Part shown: positions 28,717 through 37,047 of the stretch, piece by piece
Numbering within the stretch: position 1 is the first letter of the stretch
Layout: each line of letters starts with the position of its first letter
NCBI GenBank assembly: GCA_001312505.1
Contig: BBDW01000008.1
Location: 42,173 to 106,172 of the forward strand
From: Mediterraneibacter faecis JCM 15917
GTDB taxonomy: Bacteria > Bacillota > Clostridia > Lachnospirales > Lachnospiraceae
Length of the DNA: 64,000 nt
Reading direction: 5' to 3'
Translations under genes and position numbers: made by a program
The notes under the pieces: generated by a model
The model's database searches: none
Told to the model about the DNA's origin: nothing
Seen by the model: only the letters and a program-made list of their open reading frames with translations

Positions 28717-29496
28717 CTAAATAGTTACAATAACTGTCTGATATCCGGCACGCTTCAACCGGCGTTCCATTTTTACAGCTTCGTCAAGCGTATCATATTC
28801 TCCGACCGTTACCCGGAATAAACCATCCCCTTCTGTCAAAACAGCAGGAAAATTCATTTCGGTTAATTCATTCAGGAGCCGTCGTGCATATCGTTCACTG
28901 CGGAAAGCCCCGGTCTGCACTGCATAGTGAGGGAGAGAAGAATCACTGCTGATTTCTCCGCTTTCTTCTAATGTATCAAGGATTCCCTCAGCAATCGCAA
29001 GCGCAATATCATCAAAGTTATCATCAAAGAGCCGGTTATCAGTGTCAGAGTTGATAAATCCGACCTCTACCAGAACCGCCGGCATCTGTGTACGGCGCAG
29101 AACGACCAGACCGGGGGGGCGCTCTTTTACGCCGAGATTGATGAAACCGAGAGCTTCCAATCCCTCATTAATATTTTGAGCCATTGTGTACTTCAGACCG
29201 GATTTGTTGTAAACTAGAGATTCTACGCCGGATACGGTATTATCTGTCGGATAAGAATTACGGTGAATAGACAGAAAGAAGTCTGCACCGGCTGCATTTG
29301 CTTCCAATGCTTTCTGATATGGAGATTCATAAATGTCTGTTGTACGTGTATAGAGTACATCAATTCCATGTTCCTGCAGCAGTTCTCCAATGGCAAGTGT
29401 TAAAGATAAAGTGTCATCCTTTTCCCGTCGGCCGTTATAGACAGCCCCGGGATCACGACCGCCATGACCTGCATCAAGCATGATAGAATAAGACAT
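28717..29496 (-). CDS. N-acetylmuramoyl-L-alanine amidase with SPOR domain (CwlC-like)
   Basis: 259 residues. An Amidase_3 domain (LDAGHGGRDPGAV with zinc His near residue 10, SIHRNSY, and VEVGFINSDTDN with the catalytic Glu) is followed from about residue 185 by a SPOR domain (YAVQTGAFRSERYARRLLNEL). There is no signal peptide. Together these features match CwlC-type amidases made in the mother cell to lyse it at the end of sporulation. That role is inference from architecture. A G7 run near 29114 yields KERPPGLVVL, where RPGLVVL is the norm. Confidence 0.87.
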   Translation of the reverse strand: MSYSIMLDAGHGGRDPGAVYNGRREKDDTLSLTLAIGELLQEHGIDVLYTRTTDIYESPYQKALEANAAGADFFLSIHRNSYPTDNTVSGVESLVYNKSGLKYTMAQNINEGLEALGFINLGVKERPPGLVVLRRTQMPAVLVEVGFINSDTDNRLFDDNFDDIALAIAEGILDTLEESGEISSDSSLPHYAVQTGAFRSERYARRLLNELTEMNFPAVLTEGDGLFRVTVGEYDTLDEAVKMERRLKRAGYQTVIVTI

Positions 29497-29561
29497 ATAA
29501 TCACCTCATTATTTTGTGCTTCTATATATTATATGAAAGCGTGCATTGCCTGTGAAACGTC

Positions 29562-29600
29562 AAAAAATGCCGGCTGCGATAATGCAGCCGACATTTTAAA
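29562..29600 (-). terminator. Terminator downstream of the CNNM-type gene
   Basis: AAAATGCCGGCTGC pairs with GCAGCCGACATTTT (one mismatch). On the minus strand it follows the stop at 29606 directly. Confidence 0.85.
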
Positions 29601-29605
29601 AAGTT

Positions 29606-30930
29606 CTATTCATGTGAGTGTTTGTCAGTTTCAGAAGGATCTGAATTCTCTTCATCCGCTTCTTCCTCTGTATCTGCTCTTTCAGGAAGATAAACATGTA
29701 CCGTTTCTACGCGGTTCTTATCCAACTTCTCGACCACCAGACGAATTCCATCTTCAGTGACAACTTCATCACCCATCTGAGGTAAACGGTCCAGATGTTC
29801 GATGATCAGTCCTCCAAGAGAATCATAATCTTCAGAGTTAAGTTCTGTATGTAAGTGATCGTTCACATCATCAAGACTCATGGAGCCTTCGATAATATAT
29901 TCATGATCAGAAATCTCTTTGATCAGTTCATCTTCATTCTCATCATATTCATCATGAATCTCACCGACAATCTCTTCCAGAATATCTTCCAAAGTGATGA
30001 GTCCTGCCATCTCACCGTACTCATCCAGAACAATTGCAATATTAAAAGTAGAATCTCTCATCTCTACAAGAAGTTCAGAGATATCTTTGAACTCATAAGT
30101 GAAATGAGGTTTTCTTAAGAAATCCCGGATATTGAACGGTGTATCATGATCGTAAAGAAGCAGATCCTTCATGTTAATAATACCGACAACATTATCCTGT
30201 GTCTCTTCGTAAACAGGAAGTCTTGTGAATTTGTCTTCACGGAAAATATCAATCAATTCATCGAAGGTACTATTGACATCAGCAAATGTAACATGTACGC
30301 GAGGAACCATAATGTCTTTCGCCTTGGCATCGCCGAGATCGAATACGTTGTAGATCATCTCTTTTTCATCAGACTCGATTACACCATCTTCATGGCTGAC
30401 ATCCACAATGGTACGAAGTTCTTCTTCTGTCATAGCTTTATTCGCCGCATCCGGATCTACGCGAAGGATCAGCATGATTCCGCGGGAAAACAAGTTAATG
30501 ATGAAAATGACAGGAGTCATGACCGTCATGAAAAACTTGATGACCGGAATATAGCGAAGGGTAAGCTTCTCAGCGTTGATCGTTGCATAATTCTTCGGTG
30601 TAATTTCTCCAAATACAAGGATTGCCACTGTCAGAATCAGTGTAGCAATGCTGACCATGTATCCACCAAATGAATAGGCAAGGGTTGTAGCAAGAGAAGA
30701 TGCTGAAACATTCACAATGTTATTACCAATCAGGATCGCACTGAGCATCTTCGCTGTGTGATTCTCTGTGATATCAAGAGCCAAAGCTGCCCGCTTGTTC
30801 CCACCGTCTGCGAGAGAGCGGAGTTTAATTTTATTCACTGACATCAGCGCAGTCTCGGTTGATGAAAAAATGATGAAAACAATAGTAAAATTAACAGTAT
30901 AATTAATAGGTACGTGTCACCTGCGTCCAC
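29606..30930 (-). CDS. CNNM/CorC (hemolysin C)-family transporter, apparent frameshift
   Basis: About 441 residues. A DUF21 membrane domain (helices near residues 5-180) is followed by paired CBS domains (KDIMVPRVHV, LVEMRDSTFNIAIVLDEYGEMAGLIT) and a C-terminal CorC_HlyC domain (YIIEGSMSLDDVN). Members export Mg2+ or related ions. The literal ATG at 30844 would remove the first helix. A loss in the A/T run at 30865-30870 (six for seven) restores YLLIILLILLLFSSFF joined to SSTETALMSVN, with a GTG start at 30930 preceded by AAAGGAG. The C-terminus is acidic. Confidence 0.85.
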
Positions 30931-31126
30931 TTTAAATATTCACTCCTTTGATTAAAAAATGTGCCTCCAAAGAGGCTTGGTTAATTTTAGATATACGCAT
31001 TCATTATACATGGTTTATTAGTGTTTGGCAAGGCAATATACTTTACTTTATGAAGTGGGTGGTGTATGATGTTGATGACTGATAAGAATATTTAATACTA
31101 TTATATAGAAGAAACGGAGTATAGAT

Positions 31127-32032
31127 ATGGAATTGTACAATAGATTGTGCACTATTACAAAACAGGAAAATGTAATGAAAGATGAGCCGATGAAGAAACA
31201 TACAACATTTCGTATTGGTGGTCCGGCAGATTATTTCGTGACACCTGAATCAAAGGAAGAGATCCAGGCAATCGTTGAGTTATGCAAAAAAGAGGAAATC
31301 CCATATTCCGTGATCGGAAACGGAAGTAATCTTCTTGTTGGAGATAAGGGATATCGTGGTGTAATTCTTCAGATTTTTAAGAAAATGAATCAGATCAGGG
31401 TAGAAGAGAATAAGATTTATGCCGGAGCAGGCGCACTTCTGTCGAAGATTGCGGCGGCTGCACTGGCTGATTCATTAACCGGTTTTGAATTTGCAGCAGG
31501 GATTCCGGGAACATTAGGCGGAGCCGTCCGTATGAATGCGGGTGCATACGGTGGAGAGATGAAGCAGGTACTTGAGAGTGTGGAAGTGATGACAGCAGAT
31601 GGAGAATTTCTCACGATCCCGGTAGAAGAGATGGGGCTTGCTTATCGGACAAGCGTGGTAGAACAGAAGAATTATATTGTTCTTGAAGCAGTGATTTCTC
31701 TTGAAAAAGGAAATCCGGAGAAGATCAAAGAAGTGATGGATGATCTGAAAGAAAAAAGAGTGACAAAGCAGCCATTAGAGTATGCAAGTGCAGGAAGTAC
31801 ATTTAAGCGTCCGGAAGGATATTTCGCAGGAAAACTGATTGAAGATGCAGGACTTCGCGGATTCAGGGTCGGAGATGCACAGGTATCTGAAAAGCATTGC
31901 GGTTTCGTGATCAACAGAGGGAATGCAAGCGCAGCAGAGGTTATGGAACTGATGCGTCAGGTAGAAGATAAAGTGGAAGAAAATTCAGGAGTCCGTCTGG
32001 AAGCGGAAGTAAGAAGAATAGGAGAGTTTTGA
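31127..32032 (+). CDS. murB: UDP-N-acetylenolpyruvoylglucosamine reductase
   Basis: 301 residues of FAD-dependent type II MurB, reducing UDP-GlcNAc-enolpyruvate to UDP-MurNAc. Markers are HTTFRIGGPADYF near residue 25, the FAD motif IGNGSNLLVGD, GIPGTLGGAVRMNAGAYGGE, YRTS and the catalytic Ser in SAGSTFKRP. It heads a tight cluster with rapZ, whiA and crh (gaps of 1, 12 and -4 bp), an arrangement common in clostridia. Confidence 0.97.
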   Translation: MELYNRLCTITKQENVMKDEPMKKHTTFRIGGPADYFVTPESKEEIQAIVELCKKEEIPYSVIGNGSNLLVGDKGYRGVILQIFKKMNQIRVEENKIYAGAGALLSKIAAAALADSLTGFEFAAGIPGTLGGAVRMNAGAYGGEMKQVLESVEVMTADGEFLTIPVEEMGLAYRTSVVEQKNYIVLEAVISLEKGNPEKIKEVMDDLKEKRVTKQPLEYASAGSTFKRPEGYFAGKLIEDAGLRGFRVGDAQVSEKHCGFVINRGNASAAEVMELMRQVEDKVEENSGVRLEAEVRRIGEF

Positions 32033-32033
32033 T

Positions 32034-32912
32034 ATGCGTTTTGTTATCGTAACAGGGATGTCAGGAGCGGGAAAATCAACAGCACTTAAGATGCTTGAGG
32101 ATATGGGATATTTCTGTGTGGACAATCTGCCAATCTCAATGTTTCCTGGATTTGTGCAGATGATTGAGAATTCAGAAACTTCAATGAAGAAAGTGGCATT
32201 GGGAGTCGATGTGCGAAGCGGACAGGATATTTCTGGATTAGAGAAAGACCTTGAGCAAATGGACGAAAAGGGGATCAAATATGAGATTCTGTTTCTGGAC
32301 GCAAAGGATTCTGTACTTGTAAAGCGATACAAAGAAACGAGAAGACAGCACCCTCTGAGCGGGTCGGGACGTGTGGATACCGGTATTGCGAAAGAACGTG
32401 AGAAGACCGCATTTTTGAAAATGAAGGCAACGTATATTCTTGATACAAGTAAGATGCTGACAAGAGAACTGAAGATTGAACTTGAGAAGATTTTTGTGAA
32501 AGGTGAGAGTTTTTGCAATCTCTATATCACAGTAATGTCCTTTGGTTTTAAATACGGAATTCCGCAGGACGCAGACCTTGTATTCGATGTGCGTTTTCTT
32601 CCGAATCCGTACTATATTGATGCATTGAAAGAAAAAACAGGAAATGATCCGGAAGTCCAGGATTATGTCATGCAGAATGACAAGGGACCGATTTTCCTTG
32701 AAAAATTAAAAGACATGGTTGAATTTCTGATTCCAAATTATATTTTGGAGGGAAAAAACCAGCTTGTGATCGCAATTGGATGTACCGGCGGAAAGCATAG
32801 ATCTGTAACGCTGGCAAATGCGTTATATCACACGCTTGAGACAGAGGAAAGTTATGGCGTCCGTATTGAACATCGTGATATCGGGAAGGATAGTATCACA
32901 AAGAGAAAGTAA
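32034..32912 (+). CDS. rapZ: Nucleotide-binding protein / RNase adapter RapZ (YvcJ)
   Basis: 292 residues. Walker A is GMSGAGKS near residue 8, and the Walker B region is followed by VDNLP. The C-terminal domain contains the family blocks FGFKYGIPQDADLVFDVRFLPNP and GCTGGKHRSV. In E. coli RapZ steers RNase E to GlmZ; in Bacillus YvcJ affects competence and binds GTP. Here glmM is about 5 kb upstream, but no direct link is visible. It is followed after 12 bp by whiA, with no yvcK between. Confidence 0.96.
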   Translation: MRFVIVTGMSGAGKSTALKMLEDMGYFCVDNLPISMFPGFVQMIENSETSMKKVALGVDVRSGQDISGLEKDLEQMDEKGIKYEILFLDAKDSVLVKRYKETRRQHPLSGSGRVDTGIAKEREKTAFLKMKATYILDTSKMLTRELKIELEKIFVKGESFCNLYITVMSFGFKYGIPQDADLVFDVRFLPNPYYIDALKEKTGNDPEVQDYVMQNDKGPIFLEKLKDMVEFLIPNYILEGKNQLVIAIGCTGGKHRSVTLANALYHTLETEESYGVRIEHRDIGKDSITKRK

Positions 32913-32924
32913 AAGGTGGAAAAT

Positions 32925-33887
32925 ATGTCATTTTCTGGAAAAGTGAAGGAAGAGCTTGCAAGGAACATCAGTTCAGCCAGACATTGCCAGATTGCGGAAC
33001 TGACGGCTTTTATTGGCATGTGCGGGACGGTTGTAATCAATAGTTTTGACCGGTGCAGTATCAAGATTCGTACAGAAAACATTTTAGTTGCAAGAAAGGT
33101 CTTTACATTAATAGAAAAAACATTTAATATAAGGAGTGATATTTCCGTTCGGAGAAATATAAAGAAGCAGACAGAGACCTATTCTGTTATCGTAAAAAAG
33201 CATGAAGATGCGATACGTATCTTACAGGCTACGAAGATGATAGGGGGGGAACAGCAGGAGAATGCGGAAGAGTTGCATGCCGTGAATCCGATGATTGTCC
33301 AACAGGTTTGTTGTCGAAGAGCATTTCTCCGCGGAACGTTTCAGGCGTCCGGATCTATGAGTGATCCGAACAAGGCATATCATTTTGAGATTGTCTGTTC
33401 CACAGAAGAGATGGCACATCAGATCTGTGATCTGATCTGCAGTTTTTCTATGGACGCAAAGATCGTGCTCAGAAAAAAGTCGTATGTTGTTTACCTGAAA
33501 GAAGGAGCACAGATAGTAGATATTCTGAATATCATGGAGGCACATGTCTCATTAATGGAACTTGAGAATGTAAGAATTCTCAAGGAGATGAGAAATTCTG
33601 TGAACAGAAAAGTGAATTGTGAAACTGCCAATATTAATAAGACAGTATCAGCAGCAGTGAAACAGCTGGAAGATATTACATATTTGAGAGATCAGATAGG
33701 ATTTGAGAATATACCGAAAGGATTAGTCGAGGCCGCTCTTGCCCGCCTCGAGCATCCGGAAGCAACATTGAAGGAACTGGGAGAATCCCTGAATCCTCCG
33801 GTTGGAAAATCGGGTATCAACCACAGACTGCGTAAGCTGAGTGAGATGGCAGACAAAGTTCGGCAAGAACAAGGAGGATTATTATGA
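32925..33887 (+). CDS. whiA: WhiA family sporulation/cell-division regulator
   Basis: About 320 residues. The N-terminal LAGLIDADG-like domain (MSFSGKVKEELARN, GTFQASGSMSDPNKAYHFE) is joined to a C-terminal helix-turn-helix (LEHPEATLKELGESLNPPVGKSGINHRLRKL). WhiA binds DNA and influences division and chromosome segregation in Firmicutes. The ATG at 32925 is chosen over 32916 because AAAGGTGG lies just upstream and the family begins MSFS. A G7 run near 33242 makes MIGGEQQ. Its stop overlaps the crh start by ATGA. Confidence 0.95.
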   Translation: MSFSGKVKEELARNISSARHCQIAELTAFIGMCGTVVINSFDRCSIKIRTENILVARKVFTLIEKTFNIRSDISVRRNIKKQTETYSVIVKKHEDAIRILQATKMIGGEQQENAEELHAVNPMIVQQVCCRRAFLRGTFQASGSMSDPNKAYHFEIVCSTEEMAHQICDLICSFSMDAKIVLRKKSYVVYLKEGAQIVDILNIMEAHVSLMELENVRILKEMRNSVNRKVNCETANINKTVSAAVKQLEDITYLRDQIGFENIPKGLVEAALARLEHPEATLKELGESLNPPVGKSGINHRLRKLSEMADKVRQEQGGLL

Positions 33888-34138
33888 TTAAGACATCTGT
33901 TGTAGTGAAAGCGGACCCAGGGTTTGATGGACGGCCGATCGCCCTTCTCGTACAGGAAGCCAGCCAGTATGCGAGCAAAGTGTACATTCAGGTAGCCGAG
34001 AAGAACATCAATGCAAAGAGTATTATGGGTATGATGAGTCTGAATCTGATCGGAGGCGAGGAGATTACTGTTGTGACAGACGGCGAGGACGAGCAGAAAG
34101 CAGCGGAAGGCATTAAGACATTTTTTGCTAACGTATAA
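33884..34138 (+). CDS. crh: HPr-like regulatory protein (Crh-like), phospho-His replaced
   Basis: 84 residues of HPr fold. The active-site loop that reads GLHARP in HPr is GFDGRP here, so the phospho-histidine is Asp and PTS phosphotransfer is not possible. The serine-46 region (NAKSIMGMMSLNL) is kept, so HPr kinase could modify it. Position right after whiA is the same as crh in B. subtilis, where Crh-Ser-P is a CcpA co-effector. The Crh name rests on synteny and on the missing histidine. Confidence 0.85.
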   Translation: MIKTSVVVKADPGFDGRPIALLVQEASQYASKVYIQVAEKNINAKSIMGMMSLNLIGGEEITVVTDGEDEQKAAEGIKTFFANV

Positions 34139-34203
34139 TAACAATAAGATGGTAATTGAAGTCACAGAGAGATAACTATGTGATTACAAATGAATATAGA
34201 GGG

Positions 34204-34239
34204 GGCTGTACTTTGAAGAGGAGTACAGCCATCTTTTTC
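34204..34239 (+). terminator. Terminator after the murB-rapZ-whiA-crh operon
   Basis: GGCTGTACT pairs with AGTACAGCC around a 9-base loop, followed by a T5 tract. Confidence 0.88.
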
Positions 34240-34302
34240 TATGGGGGAGAGTTTGCAGCTGATGTGAACACAAATGATTTTTGAATAAGGAGGTATTTGT
34301 TT

Positions 34303-35238
34303 ATGAAAAGAATGCTATTTGTTTACAATCCGAATTCAGGAATGGGACTTCTGAAGCCGAAACTTTCAGATGTGATCGACACTTTTGTGAAGGGCGGATA
34401 TGAGGTGACGGTTTATCCTACACAAAGAAGTCAGGATGCTGTAAGAAAAGTCAGTGAGTACACAGAAGAATATGATCTCGTGGCATGTAGTGGCGGAGAT
34501 GGTACATTAGATGAAGTCGTGACCGGTATGATGATGCGAGAAAATAAGACGCCGATCGGATATATTCCGGCCGGAACAACGAATGATTTTGCAAGTAGTC
34601 TGCATATTTCCAAGAATATGCTGGAGGCCGCAGATACAATTGTAACAGGAACACCATTTTCCTTTGATATCGGTCAGTTTAACGATGACTACTTCGTATA
34701 TATTGCAGCCTTTGGCATTTTCACAGACGTGTCATATGAGACGAAGCAGAGTATGAAGAATATTCTTGGTCATATGGCTTATATTCTGGAAGGAACCAAG
34801 AGACTGTTCAATATTCCGTCTTATAAGATCAAAGTCACACATGACGGAGAGACGATTGAAGATGAGTTTATCTTTGGAATGGTGACAAATTCACGCTCTG
34901 TAGGAGGATTCAAAAGAATCACAGGAGAAAATGTTATTTTTGATGATGGTGTTTTTGAGGTGACACTCTTTAAAACACCAAAGAATCCAGTCGAGTTGAA
35001 CGAACTGCTGGGGGCAGTTGTGATGCGTCAGATTAATTCAGACAGAATATACTCCTTCAAGAGTGGTGAAGTCCGTTTTGAATCTGTTGAGACAATTCCA
35101 TGGACGCTGGATGGAGAGTACGGCGGTACTCATGAAGAAGTTGTAATTAAGAATAAAAACCAGGCACTTCAGATTATGGTTAAGGAAGAAGCCGTAGAAG
35201 ATCTGAGTGAACAGTTGGTGGAAGCAGAGGAAGTCTAA
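34303..35238 (+). CDS. Diacylglycerol/lipid kinase family protein (YegS/DgkB-like)
   Basis: About 311 residues. The catalytic domain has VYNPNSGMG near residue 7, SGGDGTLDEVV (the GGDGT motif) near residue 65 and IPAGTTNDFASSL. A C-terminal beta domain ends near WTLDGEYGGTHE. It phosphorylates diacylglycerol or a related lipid, in membrane lipid recycling. A strong AATAAGGAGG site precedes the ATG at 34303. It is monocistronic. Confidence 0.92.
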   Translation: MKRMLFVYNPNSGMGLLKPKLSDVIDTFVKGGYEVTVYPTQRSQDAVRKVSEYTEEYDLVACSGGDGTLDEVVTGMMMRENKTPIGYIPAGTTNDFASSLHISKNMLEAADTIVTGTPFSFDIGQFNDDYFVYIAAFGIFTDVSYETKQSMKNILGHMAYILEGTKRLFNIPSYKIKVTHDGETIEDEFIFGMVTNSRSVGGFKRITGENVIFDDGVFEVTLFKTPKNPVELNELLGAVVMRQINSDRIYSFKSGEVRFESVETIPWTLDGEYGGTHEEVVIKNKNQALQIMVKEEAVEDLSEQLVEAEEV

Positions 35239-35481
35239 ACACATAATCTGAAAAATTTTCAGTGATATTTTAGAAAATCACCCCCCCTTTTTTTGAAATT
35301 GAAGCTTGTTGAACAATCGCCGAAAACCGCGTAAAATCAACGAAAAACGGCAATTTGAAAGAAAAATAAATTTTTTTTGAAAAAAATTAAAAAAAGGGGG
35401 GGTTGCATTTTCTGAAAGCCTGGTATATAATAACTATTGTCTTGTGGCGGTAACAAAAAAGACACAGACGAAAATGAATAA
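35239..35481. other. AT-rich intergenic region upstream of tRNA-Glu
   Basis: No coding sequence. It is dominated by homopolymer tracts, including the C7T7/A7G7 inverted repeat reported separately, and GTATATAATAACT near 35422-35434 could contain a -10 element for the tRNA. Confidence 0.5.
35281..35402. repeat. Homopolymer inverted repeat C7T7...A7G7
   Basis: CCCCCCCTTTTTTT at 35281-35294 is the exact reverse complement of AAAAAAAGGGGGGG at 35389-35402, separated by 94 bp of A/T-rich sequence. The flanks GAAAATCA and TTGCATTTTC extend the symmetry imperfectly. The true C/G run length may be 4, given the pattern elsewhere. Confidence 0.75.
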
Positions 35482-35556
35482 GGCTCCGTGGTCAAGCGGT
35501 CAAGACGCTAGCCTCTCACGCTGGAATCAGGGGGGGTTCGATTCCCCTCGGAGTCA
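35482..35556 (+). tRNA. tRNA-Glu (anticodon CTC), three extra G in the T-arm
   Basis: The acceptor stem GGCTCCG pairs with CGGAGTC, and the D-stem is GTC/GAC. The anticodon stem 35508-35512 pairs with 35520-35524 around the loop CTCTCAC, giving anticodon CTC at 35515-35517. The T-loop TTCGATT is followed by CCCCT, which needs AGGGG on the 5' side. The sequence instead has A plus seven G (35530-35536), giving 75 nt where 72 is normal. CCA is not encoded. The three surplus G match the run-length anomaly seen in coding genes. Confidence 0.92.
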
Positions 35557-35559
35557 CTG

Positions 35560-35588
35560 AAAAAAGCTCGTATTTACGAGCTTTTTTG
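35560..35588 (+). terminator. Terminator after tRNA-Glu
   Basis: AAAAAAGCTCG pairs with CGAGCTTTTTT around a 6-base loop, immediately after the tRNA 3' end. Confidence 0.9.
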
Positions 35589-35784
35589 TGCTTTGAAAAT
35601 CTTTTAGTAAATCACGAATCAGAAATACAGAGTTAGCAAAAGGAGAAAAGTGCGGTTATACCGAATAAATAATTATTGGTTATATTGTACAAAAATAAGA
35701 ACAATCCACAGAGGCAGAAGAAACCCTTGTGAAAATGTTAACGATAATTGTAACTGCGTACTGTTTTTTATGCAAAACATAAGA

Positions 35785-35813
35785 TTGTCATTTATAAATT
35801 AATACGCTATAAT
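35785..35813 (+). promoter_or_regulatory. Promoter of fba
   Basis: TTGTCA, a 17-bp spacer and a perfect TATAAT, about 75 bp upstream of the fba ATG. The leader contains a short hairpin, TCCTGA/TCAGGA. The remaining 35589-35784 stretch shows no gene. Confidence 0.85.
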
Positions 35814-35889
35814 ATAGAAGAATTCTAAATAAATAATTCCTGATGGTTTTCACGGGTGTCAGGATCTTTAAGAATTGGAGGAAAGAAAT

Positions 35890-36753
35890 ATGTTAGTATC
35901 AGCTACAGAAATGCTTCAGAAAGCAAAAGCAGGCCACTACGCAGTAGGACAGTTCAATATCAACAATCTTGAGTGGACAAAGGCTATTCTTACAACAGCA
36001 CAGGAACTCAACTCACCAGTTATCCTTGGTGTATCTGAGGGTGCAGGAAAGTACATGACAGGATATAAGACTGTTGTAGGTATGGTAAACGGAATGATGG
36101 AAGAACTCGGAATCACAGTTCCGGTTGCTCTTCATCTTGACCACGGCAGCTACGAAGGATGCCTGAAATGTGTAGAAGCAGGATTCTCATCAATCATGTT
36201 TGACGGATCTCATTATCCAATCGACGAGAACGTTGAGAAGACAAAAGAACTCGTTAAGATCGCTCACGAGCACGGAATGTCAATCGAAGCAGAAGTTGGA
36301 TCCATCGGTGGAGAAGAAGATGGAGTTATCGGAAGAGGTGAGTGCGCTGATCCGGAAGAGTGTAAGAGAGTAGCTGATCTGGGAATCGATTTCCTGGCAG
36401 CAGGTATCGGTAACATTCATGGTAAATATCCGGCAAACTGGGAAGGATTAAGCTTTGAGACTCTGGATGCTATTCAGCAGCGTACAGGAGCAATGCCACT
36501 CGTACTTCACGGTGGTACAGGTATCCCGGAAGATATGATCAAGAAAGCAATCTCTCTTGGAGTTGCTAAGATCAACGTTAATACAGAGTGTCAGCTTTCT
36601 TTCGCAGATGCTACACGTAAGTACATCGAAGCAGGAAAAGATCTTGAGGGTAAAGGATTTGACCCACGTAAACTTCTCAAACCAGGTGCAGACGCAATCA
36701 TGGAAACAGTAAAAGAGAAGATGGAGTTATTCGGATCTGTCGGAAAAGCCTGA
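35890..36753 (+). CDS. fba: Class II fructose-1,6-bisphosphate aldolase
   Basis: 287 residues of zinc-dependent aldolase, splitting fructose-1,6-bisphosphate in glycolysis. Zinc and substrate motifs are HLDHGSYEGC near residue 80, SIEAEVGSIGGEEDGV near 131, GIGNIHGKYP near 177 and VLHGGTGIPEDMI near 206, then KINVNTECQ. The ATG at 35890 has a TTGGAGGAAAG site. Codon choice is strongly biased, as expected for high expression, and it has a consensus promoter and terminator of its own. Confidence 0.97.
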   Translation: MLVSATEMLQKAKAGHYAVGQFNINNLEWTKAILTTAQELNSPVILGVSEGAGKYMTGYKTVVGMVNGMMEELGITVPVALHLDHGSYEGCLKCVEAGFSSIMFDGSHYPIDENVEKTKELVKIAHEHGMSIEAEVGSIGGEEDGVIGRGECADPEECKRVADLGIDFLAAGIGNIHGKYPANWEGLSFETLDAIQQRTGAMPLVLHGGTGIPEDMIKKAISLGVAKINVNTECQLSFADATRKYIEAGKDLEGKGFDPRKLLKPGADAIMETVKEKMELFGSVGKA

Positions 36754-36776
36754 GAAGAACTTTTTTAAAAAAGCAC

Positions 36777-36859
36777 TTGCGTTTTAAAGCAAGTTGAGGT
36801 ATACTGACTCACGTAGACAGAACAAGGGCGTTCCAATTATAATTGGAGTGCCCTTTTTT
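36777..36859 (+). other. Promoter-like element closely followed by a terminator, possible short RNA
   Basis: TTGCGT (36777-36782), 17 bp and TATACT (36800-36805) precede by only about 20 bp a perfect-looking terminator (GGGCGTTCCAATT against AATTGGAGTGCCC, then T6, 36825-36859). The hairpin ends the fba transcript. If the promoter is real, it would make an RNA of only about 45 nt. The terminator is well supported; the promoter is not. Confidence 0.6.
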
Positions 36860-36990
36860 ATCGCTTGGGAAATGATCCGCATGATTGAATCAGATTGGAT
36901 GGAATAAAATCAGATCTGATCTGACTGGATCAGACGGATGATTTCCTGAGAGGTAATCTATTATGGGGGTTTCCCGTAGTGCAATCGAAT

Positions 36991-37015
36991 ATTGTTCATT
37001 GCAGTGAACAGTAAT
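36991..37015 (+). repeat. Minimal palindrome related to the dispersed repeat ends
   Basis: ATTGTTCA, a short centre with TGCA, then GTGAACAGTAAT: two near-copies of the repeat's terminal sequence back to back, without the internal part. It lies in the glnN leader, 33 bp before the start codon. The rest of 36860-37047 shows no gene. Confidence 0.6.
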
Positions 37016-37047
37016 CGAAGAATTAAGAGAAAAGGAAGGTATAGGGT

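Noticed and set aside
36860..37047. Glutamine riboswitch or T-box in the glnN leader
   Set aside because: I could not find the conserved glnA RNA or T-box motifs; only the small palindrome and a run of imperfect GATC-like repeats are seen.
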